Below are positions 52,801-62,019 of a stretch of DNA of 64,000 bases, in pieces (the first letter of the stretch is position 1; every line of letters begins with the position of its first letter). Under the pieces are notes generated by a model, which was given only the letters and a program-made list of their open reading frames with translations, did not search any database and had not been told where the DNA came from. Origin of the DNA: G963720515 sp963720515 (GTDB lineage: Bacteria; Actinomycetota; Thermoleophilia; Gaiellales; Gaiellaceae). The translations under genes and the position numbers were made by a program. The stretch is from NCBI GenBank assembly GCA_963720515.1, contig OY970397.1, forward strand, positions 2,480,001 through 2,544,000. Direction: 5' to 3'.

Positions 52801-55060
52801 GTGGGTAAGACCCTCGTCATAGCCGAGAAGCCGTCCGTAGGGCGCGATCTCGCGAGCGCGCTCCCGGGCACGTTCGCGAAGGACGACTCCTACCTCGAGT
52901 CCGAGGACTACGTCGTCACGTGGGCGATCGGGCACCTCGTGGGCCTCGCGCCGCCCGAGGACTACGACCCGAAGCTCAAGAAGTGGCGCTTCGCCGACCT
53001 GCCGATCGTCCCGGACAAGTTCCTGCTCATCCCGAACGACGAGAGGGCGAAGAAGCAGCTCCGCGTCGTCCACAAGCTCCTGAAGCGTGACGACGTCGAC
53101 CGCATCGTGAACGCCTGCGACGCCGGCCGCGAGGGCGAGCTCATCTTCGCGTACGTCTACGAGACCTCGGGCGTCAAGAAGCCCGTGCAGCGGCTCTGGC
53201 TGAACTCGATGACGAAGAAGGCGATCCAGGAAGCGTTCGAGCACCTGCGCCCGGGCGAGGAGATGCACCTCCTCGAGGAGTCCGCGCGGTCGCGCTCCGA
53301 GGCCGACTGGCTCGTCGGCATGAACGCGACGCGCGCGGCGTCCATCCGGCTCCGCTCGGCGTTCTCCGGCGCGGTCTCGCTCGGCCGCGTCCAGACGCCC
53401 ACGCTCGCGCTCGTCGCGCGCCGCGAGAAGGAGATCCGCGCGTTCGTCCCGGAGCCGTACTGGCTCGTGGAGGCGGGGTTCGAGGCGAGCGACGACCGCG
53501 CCTACCGCGGCCGCTATCTCGGCGGCAAGCGCATCAAGGAGGACGAGGCGGCGGCGATCGTCGCGGCGGTCGAGGGCCAGCGCGGCGAGATCACGAACCT
53601 CGAGAAGAAGGAGGAGCGCGAGATCGCGCCGCTCCTCTACGACCTCACGTCGCTCCAGCGCCACGCCAACACGCTCTACGGCTTCTCGGCCCGGCGCACG
53701 CTCTCGACGGCGCAGCGCCTCTACGAGGAGCACAAGGTCGATCACGTACCCGCGCACGAACTCCCGCTTCCTCACGTCCGAGCTGATCGGCGAGATCAAG
53801 CCGACCGCGAGCATGGTCGGCAAGAACCGCGAGTACACGAAGGCGGCCGAGTACGTCGTCGGCCTCGACAAGCTTCCGCTCGGCCGCGTGGTCAACGACA
53901 AGAAGGTCGAGGACCACCACGCGATCATCCCGACGCGCTCCGACCACCAGCTCGGCAAGCTCGACGACGACGAGCGCCGGATCTACGACCTCGTCGCGAA
54001 GCGGTTCCTCGCGATCTTCCATCCCGAGGCCGTATACGAGCGAACGCGCGTCGAGACGACCGTCGAGACGCACATCTTCCGCACGAGCGGCCGCGTGCTG
54101 CTCCAGGCGGGCTGGAAGGGCGTGTACGGGGAGGAGGCGCAGCCGGACGCGGGCGCCGACGACTCGGGCGGCGACCAGCTCCTCCCGGCGCTCGAGCAGG
54201 GCGAGGCGGTCGACACGACGTCGGTCGAGTCGATCCGCAAGGAGACGCAGCCGCCGCGCCGCTTCACGGACGCGTCGCTCCTCGGGGCCATGGAGACGGC
54301 CGGCAAGGACATCCAGGACGCGGAGCTCCGCGAGGCGATGAAGGACTCCGGCATCGGCACGCCGGCGACGCGCGCGACGATCATCGAGCGGCTCATCGAC
54401 GTGGGCTACATCGAGCGCGACGGCCGAGCGCTCCACGCGACGGAGAAGGGCGTCCAGGTGATCGACCTCCTGGGCGAGCACCCGCTCACGTCGCCCGAGC
54501 TCACCGGCTCGTGGGAGCACCGGCTCGGCCTGATCGAGCAGGGCGCCGACGAGCGCTCGGCGTTCATGTCGGACATCGAGAAGTTCACGCGCGAGACCGT
54601 CGCCGAGCTCGACAAGCTGAAGGACGTGAAGATCGAGCGGGCCAACCTCGGCCCGTGCCCGATCTGCGGCAAGGACATCATCGAGAACCGCAAGGGCTAC
54701 TCGTGCTGGTCGAAGGACGACCCGGGCTGCGGCTTCGTGATCTGGAAGGTGAAGGCCGGCAAGACGCTGCCCGTCAGCGTCGTGAAGGAGCTCATCGAGA
54801 CGCGCAAGACGGCGAAGCCGGTGACCGGCTTCAAGGGGAGGTCCGGGCGGACGTTCAAGGCCAAGCTCGCGCTCGAGCAGGGCGACGACGGCAAGTGGCG
54901 CGTCGAGTTCGACGAGGAGTGGGCGCGCCAGCCGCGCCCCGAGGCGCCCGCCGAGACCGACTCCGACGCTGCCGAGGGCGACAACGCGTCAGATGAGACG
55001 AACGGCGGGCCGCGGCCTGCGCGCAGGCCCCGCAGGCCCGCCAAGGCCGCGAAAGAGTAA
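52801..55060 (+). CDS. topB: DNA topoisomerase III-type (type IA), one frameshift
   Basis: The N-terminal TOPRIM begins KTLVIAEKPSVGRDLASALPG and has the acid triad region NACDAGREGELIF. The frame breaks near 53736-53740; removing the G at 53740 continues into ITYPRTNSRFLTSE, where Tyr (codon 53747-53749) is the DNA-linking residue. The remainder includes GIGTPATRATIIERL, and one C-terminal four-cysteine module (CPICGK...CW...GCGF), the TopB hallmark, followed by an acidic and a basic tail. The repaired protein has about 752 residues and relaxes or decatenates single-stranded DNA. TAAGGT lies seven bases before the chosen GTG at 52801, so the mRNA may be leaderless. Confidence 0.88.
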
Positions 55061-55079
55061 CGAACCAGCCCCGAATTCC

Positions 55080-55099
55080 GTTAAGAGCGGTTAAGAGCC
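55080..55099. promoter_or_regulatory. Tandem decamer upstream of the sigma-factor gene
   Basis: GTTAAGAGCG at 55080-55089 is repeated as GTTAAGAGCC at 55090-55099, in the 153-bp gap before the sigma gene. Same-face 10-bp spacing suggests a protein-binding site. The rest of the gap holds no gene and no clear consensus promoter. Confidence 0.35.
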
Positions 55100-55213
55100 G
55101 CGTCCCTTGCTAGCTCTGCCAGGGAATCGGGCATACGCTGCGAACGTTAGTAAGTACGTCGCGCCACGTCTAAACCCATGCGACGAGCTTTTTCGAAAGG
55201 ATAGATACCACCC

Positions 55214-56281
55214 TTGAGTGAACACACCGCCACAGAGCTTCTGGAGACCACCCAGGCCCGCACGATGGTCGAGAGCGCCGAGGAGCGCGGCTACATCGAG
55301 CCGGCTGACCTTGAGGCGCTCGCGATCGAGCTCGACCTCGCCGAGGACGAGATCGCCGAGCTGACCCAGGAGCTGGAGTCCCAGGGACACGAAATCGGCC
55401 CCCCGCGCGAAGCGCCGGAGGAGGCCGCAACCCCCGCGCCCGCCGCACCGGCTGAGTCGGTCATCGGCGCGGGCGACAGCCTGCAGCTCTTCCTCGCCGA
55501 CGTCGGCCGCCACAAGCTGCTGACGGCCTCCGAGGAGGTCATGCTGGCCAAGCAGATCGAGAAGGGCGACCTCCTGGCGAAGCGCCGGATGATCGAGTCC
55601 AACCTCCGCCTGGTCGTCTCCATCGCGAAGGGCTACCGCGGCCTGGGCGTGCCGTTCCTGGATCTGATCCAGGAGGGGACGCTCGGCCTGAACCGCGCAG
55701 TCGAGAAGTTCGACTGGCGGCGCGGCTTCAAGTTCTCCACGTACGCGACCTGGTGGATTCGCCAGTCCGTGCAGCGTGCGGTCGCGAACAACGCCCGCAC
55801 GATCCGCGTTCCCGTCCACGTCGTCGAGCGCCAGCAGAAGCTCGGCCGGGCCGCACGCCGGCTCGAGGTCGAGCTCGGCCGCGAGGCGACGAAGGAGGAG
55901 CTCGCGGAGGCCACCGGGCTGCCGCTCCAGCACGTCGACGAGGCACTCGGCGCCGCACAGGCGTCCGTCTCGCTGAACCAGAACGTCGGCGCGGACGACG
56001 AGGGCGAGCTCGGCGATCTCTTCGCCGACCGCGAGGCCGTCGACCCGTTCGACGAGGCCGAGGAGTCCCTCCGCAAGCAGGGCGTCCGGCGCGCACTGGA
56101 TGCGCTGCCGGAGCGCGAGCGGCGGATTCTCGAGCTTCGGTTCGGCTTCGACGGCGAGCCGTGGACGCTCGAGGCGATCGGCCACGAGCTTGGTCTCACG
56201 CGCGAGCGCGTGCGCCAGCTCGAGGCACAGGCCCTGGCTCGCCTGGCGGCGATTCGGGATCTCGCCTCGGTCGCGGCCTAA
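55214..56281 (+). CDS. Sigma-70 family RNA polymerase sigma factor (RpoD-like)
   Basis: The protein has 355 residues. An N-terminal acidic helical segment (about 1-85, a short region 1.1-like part) precedes region 1.2 (LQLFLADVGRHKLLT), region 2 (RLVVSIAKGYRGLGVPFLDL, FSTYATWWIRQSVQRAV with the -10-reading residues), region 3 and region 4 (DALPERERRILELRFGF, RERVRQLEAQAL). It is a group 1/2 primary-type sigma. The TTG start at 55214 is preceded by AAAGGA about twelve bases away. A hairpin terminator follows. Whether it is the sole housekeeping sigma cannot be told from this window. Confidence 0.92.
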   Translation: MSEHTATELLETTQARTMVESAEERGYIEPADLEALAIELDLAEDEIAELTQELESQGHEIGPPREAPEEAATPAPAAPAESVIGAGDSLQLFLADVGRHKLLTASEEVMLAKQIEKGDLLAKRRMIESNLRLVVSIAKGYRGLGVPFLDLIQEGTLGLNRAVEKFDWRRGFKFSTYATWWIRQSVQRAVANNARTIRVPVHVVERQQKLGRAARRLEVELGREATKEELAEATGLPLQHVDEALGAAQASVSLNQNVGADDEGELGDLFADREAVDPFDEAEESLRKQGVRRALDALPERERRILELRFGFDGEPWTLEAIGHELGLTRERVRQLEAQALARLAAIRDLASVAA

Positions 56282-56304
56282 AAAACCGGCGCAAACCCTG
56301 ATTC

Positions 56305-56333
56305 CATGCGGCCCGCCACGTGCGGGCCGCATG
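56305..56333 (+). terminator. Hairpin terminator of the sigma gene
   Basis: A 12-bp stem CATGCGGCCCGC (56305-56316) with 56322-56333 and a five-base loop, followed by TGTTCT. Confidence 0.7.
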
Positions 56334-56428
56334 TGTTCTGGGGGGATGCGGTGTGCACAAAAGCGGGGGTCGGTGTCCCTCGTTCTAGGGTGTGCAGCTT
56401 TTTGGGGGGTGCCGATGCCCTCCATGCG

Positions 56429-56764
56429 ATGGACGCTGCAGAGCGCAAGGACATCCTGAACCGGTATCTCGCCCATGCCCGCGAGTTCGACGAGGTCGCG
56501 GCACGGCGTGAGAGCAACGGTCAGAGCGCCGAGGTCATCCCGTTCACGGCCCCGCTACGTGAGCTCGAGCAGGAGCCCACCATGCGCGAGATCGAGGTTC
56601 TTCAACTGATCTCGGAGGGACTTGTCAACAGGGAAATCGGCCAGCGGCTCTTCCTTTCGGAGGAGACGGTGAAGTCCCACGTCCGCCATCTGCTCGCAAA
56701 GCTCCAGGCCAGAAGCCGGGCCCACGCAGTTGCGATCGGCTTCCGAAGAAGCCTGATCGGCTGA
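56429..56764 (+). CDS. Small LuxR-type helix-turn-helix protein
   Basis: This protein of about 111 residues has a short helical N-terminus (MDAAERKDILNRYLAHAREF) and a C-terminal LuxR/GerE domain (TMREIEVLQLISEG, NREIGQRLFLSEETVKSHV, HLLAKLQARSRAHAV). It has no receiver domain, so it probably acts as a stand-alone DNA-binding protein or through protein contacts. The start is uncertain: the frame is open to 56306 and a GTG near 56390 is possible. It lies between the sigma gene and an HD-GYP gene. Confidence 0.8.
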   Translation: MDAAERKDILNRYLAHAREFDEVAARRESNGQSAEVIPFTAPLRELEQEPTMREIEVLQLISEGLVNREIGQRLFLSEETVKSHVRHLLAKLQARSRAHAVAIGFRRSLIG

Positions 56765-56783
56765 TTTCAGCCCGTGAGCAGCA

Positions 56784-56807
56784 AACTAGCCGCCTAAGCG
56801 GCTAGTT
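56784..56807 (+). terminator. Hairpin after the small LuxR gene
   Basis: AACTAGCCGC (56784-56793), loop CTAA, GCGGCTAGTT (56798-56807), 20 bases after the stop. There is no long T tail, so it may be an RNA-stabilising hairpin rather than a full terminator. Confidence 0.55.
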
Positions 56808-56841
56808 ATGCACACCCTGTGGAATCCCTCACTAGAGGGAT

Positions 56842-58410
56842 GTGCGACGTATGGGACGCGCAGCAAACTGCTGTGCGCGCTACCAACCCTTCAGTTGCCC
56901 AGCAGCGGCAGCGACGAGCAGAGTGGTGATGATCGCTCTAAATCGAACACGGCTCAGCACGGTTTCAACCCTTCGGTCGGGGACAACAACGGCAAGCGCG
57001 ACAGTAACACCGTTCGAGGGTTGTCTCAAGGTTCCAGAGCGACCTGACCACAGGGCGTGGAGGCCGGCTGGCATCGAGCTTTTCGCCGCCGGTTTGATGT
57101 CCTCAGCCCTTGGCCTAGCGGTCATCGTCACGTTTCGTTACGGGCCACCGTACGGAACGATATGGGCCATCGCGGCGCTTGCCGCTGTCGCTGTAGCAGC
57201 CGAAAAGGCCAGCGTGGAGGTTTCGGTACATGCCCGGGGCTCCGCGTCCGCGCTTCCCATCATGTTCGCGGCGCTCGTGCTCGGCCCGCTTCCCGCGATG
57301 ATCGTTGCCGCGATCGCCCTAGCACCAGACCTACGGCGACCATACGCGCGGTGGATCACCTGGACGGCTTCGAGCATGCTGATGGCGGGTATCGCGGGGC
57401 TAGCGGCTCATGCAGTGTTGGTCCAGTCGAACTTTCTGAGGTTTCTTCTGGCCGCGGGGGTGGCGTGCGTTACTGCGTCGACGGTGAACCTGATTCTTGC
57501 CTCGCTAACGATCACCATCCGGCATCCCGGCCGTTTCGGCGCGACATTGATGAACTTGGCCCGGTTTGCTTACTCTCCAATCCCGCTGTACGCGTCCGTT
57601 CTCGGCGTTCTTGGCTTCCTGTATGTCCAACACAGTCCGTGGGTCGTCCTGGTATTCATCGCGCCTGCCCTGGCTGCCCACCGTTTTCTCGTTCTCTACA
57701 ACGAGCAGCGAGCACTCGCGGCGCGTCTTCGGGACGCAAACAGTCGGCTCGAGGAAGCAAGCCTCTCGTTTGCGAGCGGCCTGATCTCAGCACTGGACGC
57801 TCGCGATGAATACACGGCGGGCCACTCGGCCGCTGTCGCGATCTACTCGCGAGATATCGCTCGCGAACTAGGCCTTTCACCCGAGGAGCAGGATGAGATC
57901 CACCTCTGTGGTCTGCTTCATGACATTGGGAAGGTGGGACTTCCCGCCGGTCTCCTTGAAAAGGCCGGCCCGCTATCGCCGGAAGAGCGCAAAGCCATGG
58001 AACAGCATGTGACGATCGGTGAACGGATCCTAAGCCGTGCGCACGGATATCGTGACATGGCGACGGTAGTGCGATACCACCATGAACGACTTGATGGGAG
58101 TGGATATCCGGATGGACTGATGGGATCTGAGATCCCGCTCTACGCACGAATCATCGCCGTGGCGGACGCCTACAGCGCCATGACGTCTGGAAGGCCGTAT
58201 CGGCCTGCTCTGGCAAGCTCCATCGCCCTGGATCGTCTGCGCCACGGTGCGGGCGCACAGTTCGACGAGAACCTAGTGGCCGCCTTCGAGGCTGTGATTC
58301 GGGGCCGAGAGCTTGAGTACGCCACTGGCCACGGGTTGTCGTTCTCGCTAAACGCCCAAACAGGCACCGGAGTGGCGATTCCGACTGCGATTCCGTCTGC
58401 AGCCGCATAA
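56842..58410 (+). CDS. Membrane HD-GYP domain protein
   Basis: This protein of up to 522 residues starts with a polar, low-complexity leader, then about seven hydrophobic spans (about residues 75-290, beginning GIELFAAGLMSSALGLAV), a short coiled coil (LAARLRDANSRLEEA) and an HD-GYP domain. The domain has the metal-binding DEYTAGHS, LLHDIGKVGLP, and the diagnostic HHERLDGSGYPDGL. HD-GYP enzymes hydrolyse cyclic di-GMP. The MASE-like membrane part probably senses a signal. The start is unsure; later starts at GTG near 56925 or ATG near 56931 would drop the leader. Base composition is less GC-rich than in flanking genes. Confidence 0.85.
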   Translation: MRRMGRAANCCARYQPFSCPAAAATSRVVMIALNRTRLSTVSTLRSGTTTASATVTPFEGCLKVPERPDHRAWRPAGIELFAAGLMSSALGLAVIVTFRYGPPYGTIWAIAALAAVAVAAEKASVEVSVHARGSASALPIMFAALVLGPLPAMIVAAIALAPDLRRPYARWITWTASSMLMAGIAGLAAHAVLVQSNFLRFLLAAGVACVTASTVNLILASLTITIRHPGRFGATLMNLARFAYSPIPLYASVLGVLGFLYVQHSPWVVLVFIAPALAAHRFLVLYNEQRALAARLRDANSRLEEASLSFASGLISALDARDEYTAGHSAAVAIYSRDIARELGLSPEEQDEIHLCGLLHDIGKVGLPAGLLEKAGPLSPEERKAMEQHVTIGERILSRAHGYRDMATVVRYHHERLDGSGYPDGLMGSEIPLYARIIAVADAYSAMTSGRPYRPALASSIALDRLRHGAGAQFDENLVAAFEAVIRGRELEYATGHGLSFSLNAQTGTGVAIPTAIPSAAA

Positions 58411-58422
58411 GCCGCGCTTGGG

Positions 58423-60957
58423 CTAAGGGTCGAGCTTGAGGTCGATCTCGGCACGTGTCGCGACGTTGAGCTTTTTCATGATGTGGTGAACGTGGACCTT
58501 CGCGGTGCTGGGGCTGATGACCAGGCATTTCGCAATTTCACGGTTCGTCAAGCCTTCTCGGAGTAGTCGAGCCACTTCCAGTTCGCGCGGCGTGAGGAGG
58601 CGGCTTGGATCCACATCGGTCCGGGCCACAAGGGCATACTGGCGAGCAAGAGCCTTGTCGCGGGCCCGAATCATGAGCCCGGCCGTGACAGTCGCCTCTG
58701 GAGAGCCCGGCGAGACGAGGGAGAGGAGTCGCGGATAACTCCGATAGGCGACCACCATTCCGTCCAGTGACTGGGTTCGATCGGCGTCGAGGATTGTGCG
58801 TCCCAACGTATCTTGAGCGGCGGCGCGTTCCAGCTGATCTTCGAGCCCGATTAGGTCAGCGAAAGCGCCGATAATTCGAACGATCGCCTCGGTACTCAGC
58901 TCACGGCTGCGCCCGACGAGTTCGGCGACCTCCGAATGCTCGCCAAGACATGCGGCGGCGAGCGCACCAAGCGCGAGAATCTCTCCTTCAACGTGCGGAT
59001 CTGAGTTTCGGCTCGTCCGGTACGCGGCAAGCCTCAACGCCTCTTGCGGTGCTCCAGCGCAGAGGTGGTACCGGACCGCCAGGCAGGTGTGGATCGCCGC
59101 GATATATGGATCGCTCCGCCCCGATTGGTCCAGTGCAAGACGCACGAGGGTCCGTTCTAGACGTGCGTACTGACGGAGTCCAAACTGCGCCCTTCCGAGG
59201 ACGTAGAGACACGGAAGGGAAGCGACCTCAAGCCGGTAGCGGGCGCAGACTCCCAGGGCGTCTTGTGCGAAGCGCATGCTCAGCTGGTAGTCGCTCCGGC
59301 ACGCGTGAAGCCAGGCAATATTCGCGTAAGCGCAACTGCTTGCGAGTGGGTCGGCAGTTTCAATATGCGGGAGAAGCAGTTGCCACGACTCCCATATCCC
59401 TGCGAGTGAGCCGTCGCGTGCGGCATTCACTTGTCGCGCAGTCATGACTCGCAGTTGGGTGTTGATGTCGGGCATCACAGTGGCGAGCTGCTCTAGGTCA
59501 GCGAGGTGAACGATCGTGTCTCGTCTATTCAGGACGTGGCCTGCTGCAAACGCACCCCACGCCGCGTTGACCTTGTCACGCTGGCGATCCGCAGCGGCTC
59601 CGGCTCGCTGCTGCGCTTGGTACGCACGAGCGAATTCGCCACTGACGTAAGCTGCGTGTCCCGCGAGAAACCACGCTCGTGAGGCTTGCGGATCTGACTT
59701 CGGGACCGCGTGAGCGACCGTAGATGCAACGTACTCCGCCTCAGCAAGCTTGTTCTTCCGGAAGAGAATGTCTGCGTGGGCAAGCGCGAGGCCTGGGTCC
59801 GCTAATGCTCGCGGTCCGCAGACGCGAAGCCACTTCTCGAGTGTCTCGAGGCGGCCCGATGCGAGGAGATCCTCTGTTGCCGCGCCGGCAATCTCGACTG
59901 CCGACTCGAGTGCGCCGGCCTCGGTTGCGAGCTCGAACGCGACGGCCCAATTCCTTGCCAATCGAGCTAGATCGATCGCACGCTTGGTCACGGACTGCGC
60001 TGTTGAGCCAAAGTCTCGGTGGAATCGAGCACGGAGGAACGCCCGGAGGAGCGGATGCAGGGCATAGGTGTCCCCACGGCGCGTTGCGAGTCCCGAGCGC
60101 ACTAGCTGCTCGAGTTGGTCCGCCGCGCTCTCATTCCCGGTCAATGCAGATGCGTGCTCGGGAGTGAGGTTCGGAAGCGGCGATATGCGAAGGAGAAAGT
60201 CCTGGGTCGCGGGCGTTTCCTGTAACAGCACCTCCTCCGCGAGGTAGGGGAAGAGGATCTCGGACATCTCAACCCCTGGCACCGCGCCGGCTTGAGCGAG
60301 AGAGCCGAGTCCTAGCAAGACCGGCCAGCCGTCCGAACTGGCAATCAGATGTCTGGCCTCGCTCGGGGCCAGGGCTTGCAAGATCCGAGTAGCCTCCTTG
60401 CTCGTCATCGCAAGTTGTGGCGCGCCGAGCTCGAGGATGCTCCCGTAAAGGGCTTTGCGACGCGTTGCCCAAGGTGGGCGCTTGCGGCTCGTTGCGAGAA
60501 ATTTCACGGGCGCAAGCGCCAGCAGCGTCTCCACGAACTCCTCGGTTGCCTTCGACTCCATGACCAGGTGGTAGTCGTCGACGACCAGCCATGCCTTTTC
60601 GGGCCAGGCCGCTAGGTCTTCGGCCAGAAGCTCGGCGAGGGCTCGGGCTGCGTGCTCGGGCGCGTCTCCGATTCGGACTCGTTGATGGAGGCGCTCGCCG
60701 GCGCCCGGAACGATTGGCTGCACGACCTCGGCGACGCCGACCGAGAACGCTGCGACGTCCGCGGATGCCGGCGTGGCTCGGTACCAGACGGCGAGCTCGT
60801 TCGCCTGGAGCCATTCCGCCGCGAGCGTCGTCTTCCCGTAGCCGGCTGGGGCGAGGAGCAGGATCGTCTGCGCCGAGGTGGCGTCGAGAATCCTCGTCAG
60901 TCGCGGGCGGCGGATGTGACGTGGGAAGAGCGGCGGGAGCGGGGATTCGATCGGCAT
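58423..60957 (-). CDS. LAL-type LuxR regulator with NTPase and TPR-like domain
   Basis: This 844-residue protein has an N-terminal STAND/MalT-type NTPase with Walker A (APAGYGKTTLA), Walker B (AWLVVDDYHLV), a sensor region (ATSRKRPPW), a long helical-repeat region (about residues 320-760), and a C-terminal LuxR helix-turn-helix (LLTPRELEVARLLREG, STAKVHVHHIMKKLNV). Such regulators switch on target operons when an inducer loosens the ATP-bound form. It ends 13 bases from the HD-GYP gene on the opposite strand. Both genes have lower GC than their surroundings, suggesting they arrived together. Confidence 0.9.
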   Translation of the reverse strand: MPIESPLPPLFPRHIRRPRLTRILDATSAQTILLLAPAGYGKTTLAAEWLQANELAVWYRATPASADVAAFSVGVAEVVQPIVPGAGERLHQRVRIGDAPEHAARALAELLAEDLAAWPEKAWLVVDDYHLVMESKATEEFVETLLALAPVKFLATSRKRPPWATRRKALYGSILELGAPQLAMTSKEATRILQALAPSEARHLIASSDGWPVLLGLGSLAQAGAVPGVEMSEILFPYLAEEVLLQETPATQDFLLRISPLPNLTPEHASALTGNESAADQLEQLVRSGLATRRGDTYALHPLLRAFLRARFHRDFGSTAQSVTKRAIDLARLARNWAVAFELATEAGALESAVEIAGAATEDLLASGRLETLEKWLRVCGPRALADPGLALAHADILFRKNKLAEAEYVASTVAHAVPKSDPQASRAWFLAGHAAYVSGEFARAYQAQQRAGAAADRQRDKVNAAWGAFAAGHVLNRRDTIVHLADLEQLATVMPDINTQLRVMTARQVNAARDGSLAGIWESWQLLLPHIETADPLASSCAYANIAWLHACRSDYQLSMRFAQDALGVCARYRLEVASLPCLYVLGRAQFGLRQYARLERTLVRLALDQSGRSDPYIAAIHTCLAVRYHLCAGAPQEALRLAAYRTSRNSDPHVEGEILALGALAAACLGEHSEVAELVGRSRELSTEAIVRIIGAFADLIGLEDQLERAAAQDTLGRTILDADRTQSLDGMVVAYRSYPRLLSLVSPGSPEATVTAGLMIRARDKALARQYALVARTDVDPSRLLTPRELEVARLLREGLTNREIAKCLVISPSTAKVHVHHIMKKLNVATRAEIDLKLDP

Positions 60958-61079
60958 GCTGCTGCAGCCCGCAGCGGCCGAACCCTAACGCCTGTGCGGC
61001 AGGCGCGCCATTGTCCTTCGGGAGGGGTGCCGTGCCCGCCGCGCGATCGGCGGCGGGCACGGCGGGGGACGGCGAGCCG

Positions 61080-61355
61080 CTAGCGTGGGGCCGCCATCGC
61101 CGGCATCGCGTCGGCGGGCATCGGCAGGACCCGAAGCTCGTGCGGGTCCTCGCCCGTGAGCTCCCGGAACGCTGTCGGGATCTGCCGCCTACGCGACACG
61201 CGGAGCTTGGTCCGGAGCGTGTCGGAGTGCGCCTTCGCCGTCCGCGGCGAGATGCCGAGCCGGTCGGCGATCTCCACGTTCGAACACCCACGGGAGATCA
61301 GGTGCACCACCTGGCGCTGCCGAAGCGTGAACCCCTCTGGTTGGATCGTCAGCAT
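61080..61355 (-). CDS. Small LuxR-type helix-turn-helix protein
   Basis: This 91-residue protein is little more than a LuxR/GerE domain (FTLRQRQVVHLISRG, NVEIADRLGISPRTAKAHSDTL, RVSRRRQIPTAFR), followed by a methionine- and proline-rich tail. It lies 32 bases downstream of a PRC-barrel-like gene on the same strand. Without a sensing domain it may work with the large LAL regulator next door or with an unlinked partner. Confidence 0.8.
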   Translation of the reverse strand: MLTIQPEGFTLRQRQVVHLISRGCSNVEIADRLGISPRTAKAHSDTLRTKLRVSRRRQIPTAFRELTGEDPHELRVLPMPADAMPAMAAPR

Positions 61356-61387
61356 GTGGCGATCCTCGCGTGTCTAGGTCGGCGCCG

Positions 61388-61690
61388 CTATTGCCGCGGC
61401 GGCGTATCTTCGCCCGGTAAACCCGGGTTGCCCGGAGCGACGACGACGCGGCGCGCCGACTCGTCCACCTCGGCGATCCAGTCGAGCGGCACCGTGAGGC
61501 TGCCGTCCGGACTCTGGACGTCGAGCGCCGTCGGGCGGTCCCAGCGCGCGCTGTGCTCGTAGATCGGGGCGAGGACCGTGCCGAGCGGGCGGCCGTCGTG
61601 ATCCTCGACCTGCCATCCGCGGCAATGCAGAAGCCAGGCCCGCGACCCTCGTGGTCCTGCGCTGCGGCCGTCCCCCGAAGCACCCGTCAT
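61388..61690 (-). CDS. PRC-barrel-like small protein
   Basis: This 100-residue protein has a beta-rich core (WQVEDHDGRPLGTVLAPIYE, LTVPLDWIAEVDESARRVVV) with the D-x-x-G-x-x-x-G pattern of PRC-barrel domains. It lacks a signal peptide. It is the first gene of a two-gene unit with the small LuxR protein. PRC barrels often mediate protein contacts in RNA or membrane complexes; the role here is unknown. Confidence 0.55.
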   Translation of the reverse strand: MTGASGDGRSAGPRGSRAWLLHCRGWQVEDHDGRPLGTVLAPIYEHSARWDRPTALDVQSPDGSLTVPLDWIAEVDESARRVVVAPGNPGLPGEDTPPRQ

Positions 61691-62019
61691 GCCGTCGCCG
61701 GCCTCCCTTCCAAGCGGGGTGAATCGGGCCAGCCGAGCGCTCCGCCGCCCCCTTCGGTCGAATAATCGCCCAAATCGAGGAGCCCAGCGATCCCTGGACT
61801 GGGTGACGCGTACGAAATGCGAACCTGTTGCCCGCAGGCACCTCGTTTCCCTACCGAAGCGATGCTTGCCCGCGATCGTCCGGCTCTAACCCTGGCTGCA
61901 CGCGGCTCCGGCGAGGCTTCCCCCTCGCGATGCGCAGCAACAGAACCCCCTCCCGTCATGCCAAGGAGCCTCGCCGATGTCGCATAATGCGGGAGGCATG
62001 GCAGGCCGGGGGCTCTCAC
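61691..62019. other. Intergenic region between PRC-barrel-like and XRE-TPR genes
   Basis: This 329-bp divergent gap holds no supported gene. A CATAAT hexamer at 61983-61988 could be the -10 element of the XRE gene, giving a leader of about 25 bases with GGGGG at 62008-62012. An AT-richer patch near 61758-61775 (TCGAATAATCGCCC) may serve the minus-strand unit. Confidence 0.4.
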
